Of a stretch of DNA of 31,574 bases, positions 1 through 7,276 are shown piece after piece; positions within the stretch are counted from its first letter, which is position 1; the number at the start of each line of letters is the position of its first letter. A model generated the notes under the pieces. The model ran no database searches. It was not told where the DNA came from and worked only from the letters and a program-made list of their open reading frames with translations. Made by a program: the position numbers and the translations under genes. This stretch comes from a virus, in IMG/VR virus record IMGVR_UViG_3300023174_003203, positions 1 through 31,574 of that record, one strand, 5' to 3'.

Positions 1-78
1 AACCCCGAGTATGTTAAGATTGCGGAAGACCGAATTCGTGAAGAAGTGGCAAACTCATTACAAGGATTTTTAGCATGA
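1..78 (+). CDS. C-terminal end of an unidentified gene (5' partial)
   Basis: Reading frame 1 is open from the first base to a TGA at 76-78 and gives 25 residues ending in NSLQGFLA. The tail is helical and charged (EDRIREEVANSL). It overlaps the next start by four bases (ATGA at 75-78), the same coupling seen at several later junctions, which supports a real gene end. Too little is present to name a family. In T4-like phages polymerase accessory genes often lie near here, but nothing visible shows that. Confidence 0.55.
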   Translation, partial: NPEYVKIAEDRIREEVANSLQGFLA

Positions 79-338
79 ACAAGTTGAGACCGATTGGTAA
101 GTGGATTGAAGTGCAGACTGTTGGTGGTGGTGAAAAGAAGACCTCGGAAGGTATCATCTACACCGAGAAGATTAACTCACAATTGGTGTGGAGCACGGTG
201 ATTTCTGTTGGTGATAAACTCACCGAAGATGTCAAGGTTGGCGACAAGGTGCTGTGGGATATTTCTAAGATTCGTGGACAAGGATACGGCAGAAACAATC
301 TGATTCATCAGGATTGGATTTCTATGGTTGAACGATGA
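75..338 (+). CDS. GroES/Cpn10-like co-chaperonin
   Basis: The 87-residue protein matches the GroES family in length and layout. It opens with KLRPIGKWIEV, like the KLRPLGDRVIV start of GroES. A flexible stretch follows (about residues 17-32, GGGEKKTSEGIIYTEK) in the place of the mobile loop that docks on GroEL; its IIY occupies the position of the GroES hydrophobic tripeptide. VISVGDKL and VKVGDKVLW (residues 43-61) match the GroES V.aVG and vkvGDkVlf strands. Phage co-chaperonins (T4 gp31 is the known case) pair with host GroEL to fold the major capsid protein; that role here is inferred. The start overlaps the preceding stop (ATGA) and the stop overlaps the next start (ATGA). Confidence 0.75.
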   Translation: MNKLRPIGKWIEVQTVGGGEKKTSEGIIYTEKINSQLVWSTVISVGDKLTEDVKVGDKVLWDISKIRGQGYGRNNLIHQDWISMVER

Positions 339-940
339 TAAGTGAGAGGCTGAAACAAGTTTTGGTTGATAGAGCAACAGGTAAATCTGTTGTTCTTGAT
401 CCTCTTCTTGAAGAAACTCTAAACTTATACATGACCGATTTAAATTCTTCCTCGTTAAGAGAATACATTACAACTTGGATTTGTGGGTATGAGCCTGTAT
501 ACGGCAAATTAGGAAGAGATGCTTATGATCGTGTTACAAATAAACCTAAAGAAATAAAGCCAAAGGGATACACAGGTAAGCAAAAAACCAATGGTGGTGG
601 ATGTTTCAACGATTATACTAGAAAGAGATTGGAAAAGGATGTTCAAGAAGATGTAGATATCGTCCACTCTCTTTTTATTAAAGAACGATTGGTTTACATC
701 GTTGAATTTAATATCACAGCAATCAAGAGTAAACTTGAAGAACAGATAGTTAAGAAATGTGAAACGCAACAGAACGCTTATGTTAGATGTGCGTATTGGA
801 CATATCTTGATTGGCGTTCACATCCCTCTCTGAAAATTCATTATGTTGATAAAAATCTGCTGTCTTCTAATCCTGATTGTGTGAACAAGTCTCTACATAA
901 GATATTAGTTCCTCCGAATCCTAGTGAACTGTTATTCTAA
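335..940 (+). CDS. Candidate PD-(D/E)XK restriction-like endonuclease
   Basis: This 201-residue protein is not confidently named. Residues 62-75 (D62, D65 and EIK at 73-75, in NKPKEIKPKG) look like the acid...ExK core of PD-(D/E)XK nucleases. A following NGGGCFNDYT (86-95) and the strand LVYIVEF (119-125) resemble parts I associate with small phage and bacterial type II-like nucleases. It overlaps the co-chaperonin stop (ATGA) and ends directly against the methyltransferase start (TAA then ATG at 938-943), so the two are probably translationally coupled. The pairing suggests a restriction-modification-like unit, or a nuclease attacking unmodified host DNA while phage DNA is methylated. The function is inferred; the fold assignment rests on a short motif only. 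Confidence 0.5.
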   Translation: MISERLKQVLVDRATGKSVVLDPLLEETLNLYMTDLNSSSLREYITTWICGYEPVYGKLGRDAYDRVTNKPKEIKPKGYTGKQKTNGGGCFNDYTRKRLEKDVQEDVDIVHSLFIKERLVYIVEFNITAIKSKLEEQIVKKCETQQNAYVRCAYWTYLDWRSHPSLKIHYVDKNLLSSNPDCVNKSLHKILVPPNPSELLF

Positions 941-1942
941 ATGAGCATCATAAACAATTTTTTAAACAAGAGATATTCAACTCGTAATTTGACAGATGCC
1001 GAGTTTGATGGTATACTTCCTGTGTTGGCGGAAGAATTGTCTACTGTGAATTTTATTCCTTCTTACACAGAGCAGGAACTTCGGAGGGATTGGGTAAATC
1101 TTTGTGCTTGGAATTCAAGCGGCAATAGAATCAACAGTACAAGCCGAATTGGAATGAAATTGTGTGAACACTTCTTTCCTAACTTTTGGGATATTGAAGA
1201 TAACCGAGGTAATTCGTTTAGAAAACTTTGGGGTGATCCCAAGTTCTTGGAAAAGGTTATCAGATGGAACAGAAACTCTCATTCAACTCCATACCTTTCA
1301 GAACTAAGACGAGGTGTGTATTTCTGTAGTAGGTTATGCAAATCAACCATGTATCGTCCTCAAATGTCAAAACTAGTAACCAAGGATGCCAAGCGGGTTC
1401 TTGATCCGTGCATGGGATGGGGTGGACGATTGCTTGGTGCAATTGCAAGCGGAGCCGAGTATGTTGGCTTTGATCCCAATACAGAAACTTACAGCCATCT
1501 AAATGAACTTGTTGATTTTTTGGGTGTACAATCTAAGGTTCGGTTAATTTGTGATGACGCTTTAAACATGAACGATTACGGTATCGGAAATTTTGATGTA
1601 GTATTGACTTCTCCTCCGTATTTTGATTTAGAGATATACTGCAAAGAGTCTACGCAATCAGTTTCCAACACATCAAATTATGCACAATGGAATGAGAAGT
1701 TCCTTAATCCTTTGATACAGAAGTGTGTGTCTCATCTCAATCCCAACGGCAAGTCTTGTTGGAATGTTGCCAAAGTTGGAACTAACGATATGTGGGAGAG
1801 TGTTCGTACAGCACATCAAGATTTAGGATTCACGGTTGTTGATGAATATGAAGTTTGTTCTTCTGCAAGACAAGTACATCAGACAAAAACAAAGAACAAG
1901 AAGTCTGTTGATAGAACAGTTGTATACGCAAAAGCGAATTAA
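941..1942 (+). CDS. DNA methyltransferase (amino-methylating, TSPPY motif)
   Basis: The 333-residue protein carries S-adenosylmethionine-binding motif I in VLDPCMGWGGR (153-163), with the acidic end of the next strand in YVGFDPN (174-180). The catalytic motif IV is TSPPYFDLEIY (223-233). SPPY is typical of N4-cytosine methylases and also occurs in some N6-adenine enzymes, so the target base is open. Motif I precedes motif IV. The N-terminal 140 residues are helical, carry no motif I recognise, and could hold target recognition. It starts immediately after the nuclease-like gene's stop and ends 2 nt before the polymerase ATG, with no strong Shine-Dalgarno of its own, so coupled translation is likely. 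It may protect phage DNA from the neighbouring nuclease or host enzymes (inference). Confidence 0.82.
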   Translation: MSIINNFLNKRYSTRNLTDAEFDGILPVLAEELSTVNFIPSYTEQELRRDWVNLCAWNSSGNRINSTSRIGMKLCEHFFPNFWDIEDNRGNSFRKLWGDPKFLEKVIRWNRNSHSTPYLSELRRGVYFCSRLCKSTMYRPQMSKLVTKDAKRVLDPCMGWGGRLLGAIASGAEYVGFDPNTETYSHLNELVDFLGVQSKVRLICDDALNMNDYGIGNFDVVLTSPPYFDLEIYCKESTQSVSNTSNYAQWNEKFLNPLIQKCVSHLNPNGKSCWNVAKVGTNDMWESVRTAHQDLGFTVVDEYEVCSSARQVHQTKTKNKKSVDRTVVYAKAN

Positions 1943-1944
1943 GA

Positions 1945-4482
1945 ATGAAATTTTACACCCATGTTGCTGTTAGAGGTTCTCATATTCTGTATCGTGGATA
2001 CGAGAACGGCAAGCGGATAGCCGAAAAGGTTCCGTTCATGCCTACTTTGTTTGTGCCTGCAAAAGGCAAGAAGACGGAGTGGCAGACTCTTGACGGCAAG
2101 TATGTTGAGCCTTTCAAGCCGGGTTCCATTCGTGATGCCAAAGAGTTTATCAGCGAATACAAGGGAGTGGTTGGATTTGAAATATTTGGAAATACGGAAT
2201 GGTTGTATCAATACATTGGTGAAGCGTTTCCGAATGAAGTGGAATACGATCCATCTAAACTAAAGGTGGCTTTTATTGATATTGAGACGGAATGCGAGGG
2301 AGGCTTTCCGTCCATCAAGACTGCAACCGAACGAGTGAATGCCATTACTCTCAAGGTAGGCAACAAGGTTTTGGTGTTTGGATTGGGTGAGTTTACGATT
2401 CCTGATGCGAAGTGTTTTCAATACGACGACGAGAAGCACATGTTGCGAGACTTCCTTGCAGCATGGGAAGCAATGGACATAGACATTGTGACAGGATGGA
2501 ATGTTAACTTCTTTGATATTCCGTATCTTGTGAATCGTATCACTCGCCTGTTTGACGAGAAGGAAGCCATGCGCCTTTCTCCTTGGCGAGAGATTCGTTC
2601 CCGCGAAGTGGAAGTGATGAACAAGAAGAACGAGGTGTATGACCTGTTAGGCATCGCTACCTTGGACTACTTTGACCTGTATCGTAAGTTCACTTATGTG
2701 ACCCGCGAAACCTATAAACTTGACCATATCGTTTGGGTGGAATTGGGCGAGCGTAAAAAGCACTACGATGGAACTCTAGCAGAATTCTACAAGAATGATT
2801 TTCAAAGATTCATGGAGTATAATCACCACGATACTCTGCTTGTAGGAATGCTTGAGAACAAACTTAAACTGATGGAACTTGCTCTAGCACTTGCTTATTC
2901 CGCCAAGGTAAATCTTAACGATGTGTTCTCGCAGGTTCGCACATGGGATGCCATTATCTACCATCACCTAACCAAGAAGCGAATTGCGATTCCTATGAAG
3001 GGAAATGCAGAAGACAAGGAAGATAAGTTTGAAGGTGCGTATGTGAAAGACCCTATCGTTGGAGCGCACGATTGGGTTGTGAGTTTTGACTTGGACTCGC
3101 TGTATCCGCATCTCATCATGCAATACAATCTGTCGCCTGAAACCAAGACTAATGCAGGAACTCGCAACAAGTTTAGTGTGAATGACTTCCTCGCGGGCGC
3201 GGGTGCGAGCGCAGGCGCGAGAGATTATCTTGATAACATGCGAGTCAAGAATCTTAGTGTAGCAGGAAACTGTGTAGCATTTCGCAAGGACATACAGGGG
3301 TTCTTGCCGAAACTCATGGAAACCATGTATGAGGAACGCAAGGCTTTCAAGAAGAAGATGTTGGAAGCCAAAGTCGCTCTAAAGAAACTTGTGAATCCTA
3401 CACCCGAGCAGGAAGCACAACTAAAACTTGATATTACAAAGTTCCACAACTTTCAGTTGGTTCGCAAGATTCAATTGAATTCGGCATTCGGTGCTTGCGG
3501 CAATCAATACTTCCGCTATTACGATCAAGAGATTGCCGAGGCTATTACCATCTCGGGACAGGTATCCATTCGTTGGATTGAGAACGGATTGAATGGTTTC
3601 TTGAATAAAACCCTGAAGACAGCAGGAGTGGATTATGTGATAGCATCGGATACAGATTCGGTGTATTTGAGATTAGGTTCGCTTGTAAAGCAAGTGCTTC
3701 CAAAAGAAACCGATCCACAAAAGATTACAAAGTTCTTGAACAAGTTCTGCAACGAGGTATTGCAGCCGTTCATTGATAAGCAGTACGCTGTTCTTGCAGA
3801 ACAACAGAACGCCTACGCTCAAAAGATGAGAATGAAGCGAGAAGGTATTTCATCCAAGGGTATTTGGACAGCCAAGAAGCGGTACATGTTGAGCATTTGG
3901 ATGGGCGAAGATGATGTTCTTTTGAGTAAGCCTGAAACTAAAATCATGGGTCTTGAAACCGCGAAGAGCAGTACTCCTGAGATTGTGCGTGAAGCCTTGA
4001 AGAAGTCTATCTCCATCATCATGGAAGGTAACGAATCTGAATTGCGAGAATATGTTGCAGAGTTTAAGACCGACTTCTTTGCTCGTTCGGTGGAAGAAAT
4101 TGCGTTCCCGCGTGGATGCAACGGGTTGAAGGAATATCGTGATGATACCACCATCTATCGCAAGTCTACTCCGCTTCATGTTAAGGGAGCCTTGCTGTAT
4201 AACCATTGGCTTCGTGAAAAAGATTTAGCAAAGCGATATCCTAAGATTGGCGATGGTGAGAAAATTAAGTATGTGTATTTACGAGTTCCCAATCCGATTC
4301 GTGATAAAGTAATTTCATTCTCTGCGGGAATTCCAAAGGAATTTGGATTGGAAGCCAAATACATAGACTATGACACTCAATTCCAAAAAGCATTTGAGGA
4401 ACCTCTGAATGCTATTCTTATGGTTATTGGGTGGCATATGCGAGAAGTTAGCAGTCTTGAGGGATTGTTCACATGGACATGA
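1945..4482 (+). CDS. 43: Family B DNA polymerase with 3'-5' exonuclease (T4 gp43 type)
   Basis: The 845 residues approach the 898 of T4 gp43 and all core motifs are present. Exonuclease: ExoI FIDIETE (D112, E114), ExoII WNVNFFDIP (D191), ExoIII YNHHDTLL (D296). Polymerase: motif A SFDLDSLYPHLI (D382), motif B KIQLNSAFGACGN (508-520), motif C ASDTDSVYL (acids at 569 and 571). It is therefore expected to be an active replicase with proofreading, acting with the UvsX, gp41 and gp61 found downstream. Residues 417-426 (LAGAGASAGA) are a low-complexity insert between motifs A and B encoded by unusually GC-rich DNA near 3191-3222. The gene begins 2 nt after the methyltransferase stop, and its stop overlaps a small membrane-protein gene (ATGA at 4479-4482). 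Confidence 0.97.
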   Translation: MKFYTHVAVRGSHILYRGYENGKRIAEKVPFMPTLFVPAKGKKTEWQTLDGKYVEPFKPGSIRDAKEFISEYKGVVGFEIFGNTEWLYQYIGEAFPNEVEYDPSKLKVAFIDIETECEGGFPSIKTATERVNAITLKVGNKVLVFGLGEFTIPDAKCFQYDDEKHMLRDFLAAWEAMDIDIVTGWNVNFFDIPYLVNRITRLFDEKEAMRLSPWREIRSREVEVMNKKNEVYDLLGIATLDYFDLYRKFTYVTRETYKLDHIVWVELGERKKHYDGTLAEFYKNDFQRFMEYNHHDTLLVGMLENKLKLMELALALAYSAKVNLNDVFSQVRTWDAIIYHHLTKKRIAIPMKGNAEDKEDKFEGAYVKDPIVGAHDWVVSFDLDSLYPHLIMQYNLSPETKTNAGTRNKFSVNDFLAGAGASAGARDYLDNMRVKNLSVAGNCVAFRKDIQGFLPKLMETMYEERKAFKKKMLEAKVALKKLVNPTPEQEAQLKLDITKFHNFQLVRKIQLNSAFGACGNQYFRYYDQEIAEAITISGQVSIRWIENGLNGFLNKTLKTAGVDYVIASDTDSVYLRLGSLVKQVLPKETDPQKITKFLNKFCNEVLQPFIDKQYAVLAEQQNAYAQKMRMKREGISSKGIWTAKKRYMLSIWMGEDDVLLSKPETKIMGLETAKSSTPEIVREALKKSISIIMEGNESELREYVAEFKTDFFARSVEEIAFPRGCNGLKEYRDDTTIYRKSTPLHVKGALLYNHWLREKDLAKRYPKIGDGEKIKYVYLRVPNPIRDKVISFSAGIPKEFGLEAKYIDYDTQFQKAFEEPLNAILMVIGWHMREVSSLEGLFTWT

Positions 4483-4646
4483 ATGGAATAGTTTTAATAA
4501 CCAGTTTATGTTTTACCATAGGTTTGATTCTGCATATATCGGTTGAACGACACCGAGACAAGAAAGAGCGTGAACAGCAACTCCGAGAAAAACGAAAAAG
4601 AGTGAAAGACGCTCTTAAAAGACTTGACTGGCAGCGAAAAAAGTGA
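4479..4646 (+). CDS. Small single-pass membrane protein with a charged tail
   Basis: This 55-residue gene begins at the ATG overlapping the polymerase stop (ATGA at 4479-4482); an in-frame ATG at 4473 is an alternative start. Residues 4-21 (IVLITSLCFTIGLILHIS) form one hydrophobic membrane segment. The rest is almost entirely charged, rich in Lys, Arg, Glu and Gln (ERHRDKKEREQQLREKRKR), and likely an alpha helix on the cytoplasmic face. Without it the stretch between polymerase and uvsX would be a ~190-nt gap. Its last codons contain the -35 box of the uvsX promoter. No family is recognised; membrane anchoring is inferred from composition alone. Confidence 0.6.
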   Translation: MNGIVLITSLCFTIGLILHISVERHRDKKEREQQLREKRKRVKDALKRLDWQRKK

Positions 4647-4652
4647 TATACT
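4624..4652 (+). promoter_or_regulatory. Sigma70-like promoter for uvsX
   Basis: TTGACT (4624-4629), a 17-bp spacer, then TATACT (4647-4652). Predicted transcription start is about 4659, giving a leader of roughly 14 nt that contains a GGAG ribosome binding site at 4661-4664 before the ATG at 4673. The -35 box lies inside the end of the small membrane-protein gene. The 13 bases at 4645-4657 recur exactly at 29075-29087. Confidence 0.8.
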
Positions 4653-4672
4653 AACAAAATGGAGATTACACA

Positions 4673-5743
4673 ATGAGTGACTTTTTAAAGAATATGATTC
4701 GTGCATCGGGTAATGAGTTTGCCTCACTTGCAGAGGATGGAGTTGAGGGAGATGTTACAGGATTTGTGAATACAGGTTCCTATTCTCTCAATGCTCTACT
4801 TTCAGGTTCTCTGAACGGTGGAATTGCCAACAATAAGATTCTTGGTATCGCAGGCGAGAGTGCCACAGGCAAGACTTATTTTGCTCTTGGTATTGCAGCA
4901 CAGTTCTTGGCTGACAATCCTGAAGGTGCGATTCTTTACTTTGATTCCGAACAGGCTGTCACTAGCGATATGATTAAGTCACGAGGTCTTGATCCTAATC
5001 GTGTAGCAGTATTTCCTGTTGCTACCGTTGAAACTTTCCGTCATCAGTTGCTGCAAATCATTGACAACTACGGCAAGTTGGACGAGAAGAAGCGTAAGCC
5101 TTTCTTTGTTGTTCTTGATTCGCTAGGCATGTTGAGCACCTCCAAGGAAACCAACGATACCCTTGAAGGTAAGGAAGTGCGAGACATGACTCGCGCTCAA
5201 GTCATCAAGGGAACCTTCCGCGTTCTCACCATGAAGTTGGGTCTTTACAATATTCCAATGGTTATGACCAATCATACCTACGATGTGGTGGGTGCGTATG
5301 TTCCAACCAAGGAGATGGGTGGCGGTACGGGACTCAAGTATGCAGCATCTACCATTGTGTATCTCTCCAAGAAGAAGCACAAGGTTGACGATGAGATTGT
5401 TGGTAATATCATTCATTGCAAACTGTACAAGGGTCGTCTAACCCGAGAGAACAAGATGGTGGATGTTCTTCTGACCTTTGATAAGGGACTTGATCGCTAC
5501 TACGGTTTGGTTGATCTTGCTCTCAAGCAGGGAGTCTTCAAGAAGGTTTCCACAAAGATTGAATTGCCTAACGGCACTACCGCTTTTGAAAGTCAGATTG
5601 TTAAGAACCCAACCAAGTTCTTTACTCCTGAAGTGATGTCGGCTTTGGAAGCCGCTGCTGCCAAAGAATTCAAGTATGGTTCTGATATGACGGAAAGCGA
5701 GGCAACCAATGAATCCACGGAAACCATTGAAGCGGAAGGATGA
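4673..5743 (+). CDS. uvsX: UvsX, RecA-like recombinase
   Basis: A 356-residue RecA-fold ATPase. The Walker A motif is GESATGKT (61-68), a canonical GxxxxGKT. YFDSEQA (89-95) carries the acid corresponding to the RecA catalytic glutamate. The Walker B strand is FFVVLDS (144-150), followed by MVMTNHTYD in the position of the RecA switch segment. The protein ends in an acidic tail (TESEATNESTETIEAEG), as in many T4-type UvsX proteins. It forms filaments on single-stranded DNA for recombination-dependent replication and repair. GGAG 8 nt upstream and the strong promoter at 4624-4652 define the start. In T4-like phages the helicase gene is often close; here the glycan island separates them. Confidence 0.93.
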   Translation: MSDFLKNMIRASGNEFASLAEDGVEGDVTGFVNTGSYSLNALLSGSLNGGIANNKILGIAGESATGKTYFALGIAAQFLADNPEGAILYFDSEQAVTSDMIKSRGLDPNRVAVFPVATVETFRHQLLQIIDNYGKLDEKKRKPFFVVLDSLGMLSTSKETNDTLEGKEVRDMTRAQVIKGTFRVLTMKLGLYNIPMVMTNHTYDVVGAYVPTKEMGGGTGLKYAASTIVYLSKKKHKVDDEIVGNIIHCKLYKGRLTRENKMVDVLLTFDKGLDRYYGLVDLALKQGVFKKVSTKIELPNGTTAFESQIVKNPTKFFTPEVMSALEAAAAKEFKYGSDMTESEATNESTETIEAEG

Positions 5744-6008
5744 GATAATCGTCTATCCTGAATTTCAAGAAGCCTTTCTCGGAAGTCTTCGTAAGTTTGG
5801 ACAGACTGTTCCTGTGGCTGTCTACGACTACGAGAAGTGTTTAGACATTCTAGTAAAACAAGGCATGGATGTTATTGATGCTTACGAGTGGCTTGAAGTG
5901 AATACACTCGGAGGTTATCTTGGAGAAGGAACTCCTGTGCTTTTGAATCGCTGCACCATAGAAGAATTCAACGAGGAGGCGGAATTACATGGCGAAATTA
6001 CTGATTAA
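5709..6008 (+). CDS. Small phage protein of unknown function
   Basis: A 99-residue protein whose start lies 35 nt inside uvsX in another frame. The ATG at 5709 has GCGAGG just upstream (about 5697-5702), and no other ATG precedes the well-formed region that begins DEIIVYPEFQEAF. The core (EFQEAFLGSLRKFGQTVPVA, then DVIDAYEWLEVNTLGGYLGE) is rich in helix-forming and aromatic residues and has the look of a folded domain. It resembles short proteins I associate with the uvsX neighbourhood of T4-like phages, but I cannot name a function. It overlaps the following glycosyltransferase by 20 nt. Confidence 0.65.
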   Translation: MNPRKPLKRKDEIIVYPEFQEAFLGSLRKFGQTVPVAVYDYEKCLDILVKQGMDVIDAYEWLEVNTLGGYLGEGTPVLLNRCTIEEFNEEAELHGEITD

Positions 6009-6678
6009 GTTACCAAGCAGATCGCGTCCGGCTAAGTTCATGGAGGTGTTCAATCTCTACAAGAATATGGCATCCGGCAAGCACGATGTTCGGTTTTTGT
6101 GCTCGTTTGATCTTGACGATGCCACCATGAATAATGCAGGTATGCGTAACTGGATTGCCAAGCAAGGTGATTCTGTTAAGGCGTTTTGGGGCAATTCAAA
6201 AACTAAGATACAAGCCATCAATGCTGATTTGGAACACGCAGGCGATTACGATGTTCTCCTGCTTGCATCAGATGACATGATTCCTCAGATGCAAGGATAC
6301 GATGATATCATCATGCAGGATATGCAGACCTACTATCCTGATGGCGATGGTGTGCTTCACTACAACGATGGCAAGCAAGGCGAGCGTTTGAATACTCTTT
6401 GCATTTTCGGCAAGAAGTATTTTGACCGTTTTGGTTATATCTACAATCCTGAATACATCAGCGTATTCCCCGACAACGAGTTCACGGATGTCAGCAGGAT
6501 TCTAGGAAAAGCAACTTACATTGACAAGGTTATCATTCGTCACTTTTGGATAGAGATTGGTGTGGATGCTCTATACATGCGTAACGAGAACCGCGAACTC
6601 TACGCCCGTGACGGTGCGTTATATCAACAAAGAAAGGCAGCAAACTTCGGTTTGTCACAACATGCCAACGCCTCCTAA
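5989..6678 (+). CDS. Glycosyltransferase-like protein (GT-A fold)
   Basis: A 229-residue protein that begins the glycan island. LLIKLPSRSRPAKFMEVFN (4-22) resembles the start of GT2-type nucleotide-binding domains. KTKIQAINADLEHAGDYDVL (71-90) followed by LLASDDMIPQ, with SDD at 94-96 in the DxD position, fits a metal and nucleotide-sugar binding site. RFGYIYNPEY and DNEFTDV further on resemble the acceptor-side region. A GGAGG site about 10 nt upstream supports the start despite the 20-nt overlap with the preceding gene. The N-terminal half of the fusion at 7263-8846 is a clear paralog. Donor and acceptor sugars are unknown. Confidence 0.75.
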   Translation: MAKLLIKLPSRSRPAKFMEVFNLYKNMASGKHDVRFLCSFDLDDATMNNAGMRNWIAKQGDSVKAFWGNSKTKIQAINADLEHAGDYDVLLLASDDMIPQMQGYDDIIMQDMQTYYPDGDGVLHYNDGKQGERLNTLCIFGKKYFDRFGYIYNPEYISVFPDNEFTDVSRILGKATYIDKVIIRHFWIEIGVDALYMRNENRELYARDGALYQQRKAANFGLSQHANAS

Positions 6679-7276
6679 TGAAATCTTACTCAGCGTTCTG
6701 ATTCTTTCAATTCCTTCTCGTCTTGAGAAGTGTTTGATTCCAACCTACAATCGTTTGTTGGAGCAGATTGGAAACGAGACTTGTGTTGAGGTTCTAACTC
6801 TTGTAGACAACAAGAGCATGAGCATCGGCGAAAAGCGTCAGGCTTTGATTCAATCGGCTAGAGGCAAGTGGATTGCCTTTTTGGATGATGATGATGCGGT
6901 ATCTGAAGATTACATCTCAACCCTGATTGAAACCTTGAGAACTAAGCCTGCGGATGTGATTACCTTTGAACAGCATTGTTCAGTAAATGGCAAGGAGTTC
7001 AAGGTTAATTTCCGTATGGGTAATCCCCACGAAGGACTTAAGCAGAATCCTGATGGAAGTCTAGGCGATATTAAGCGTCCTCCGTATCATATGTGTGTAT
7101 GGGCAACAAAGATCGCAAAGAATATTCCATTTCGTGCTGTTTCATACGGAGAAGATATTGATTGGTGTATGAGAATGTATCCGTTTGTGACAAGCGAGAC
7201 TCACCTAGATAAAGTACTTCACTACTATCAATATGATGACAGAACATCGGAAAGTATACAATATGCAAAGCGATAA
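6662..7276 (+). CDS. Family 2 glycosyltransferase
   Basis: The frame is open from 6557, but the family-like sequence begins at the ATG at 6662 (MPTPPNEILLSVLILSIPSR), which overlaps the previous gene by only 17 nt, so I choose that start (204 residues). EVLTLVDNKSMSIGEKRQAL (43-62) and KWIAFLDDDDAVSEDYI (69-85) are the classic GT2 sequence with the DxD-type motif at 75-78. YGEDIDWCMRMYP near the end matches the ED region that carries the catalytic base in GT2 enzymes. There is no strong Shine-Dalgarno, so translation probably depends on the upstream gene. Substrates are unknown. Confidence 0.82.
   Translation: MPTPPNEILLSVLILSIPSRLEKCLIPTYNRLLEQIGNETCVEVLTLVDNKSMSIGEKRQALIQSARGKWIAFLDDDDAVSEDYISTLIETLRTKPADVITFEQHCSVNGKEFKVNFRMGNPHEGLKQNPDGSLGDIKRPPYHMCVWATKIAKNIPFRAVSYGEDIDWCMRMYPFVTSETHLDKVLHYYQYDDRTSESIQYAKR

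Noticed and set aside
177-377. Minus-strand open frames opposite the co-chaperonin, polymerase, uvsX, glycan and late genes
   Set aside because: All lie opposite strongly supported plus-strand genes, lack ribosome binding sites and recognisable protein features, and look like shadows.
2051-2263. Plus-strand 70-codon frame inside DNA polymerase
   Set aside because: Alternative frame of a clearly coding region with no family features.
5700-5745. Programmed frameshift joining uvsX to the next frame
   Set aside because: UvsX ends in a normal acidic tail and the downstream gene has its own ribosome binding site; no slippery sequence was seen.
6557-6661. N-terminal extension of the GT2 gene upstream of 6662
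   Set aside because: It overlaps 105 nt of the preceding glycosyltransferase in another frame, and the glycosyltransferase-like sequence starts at 6662.
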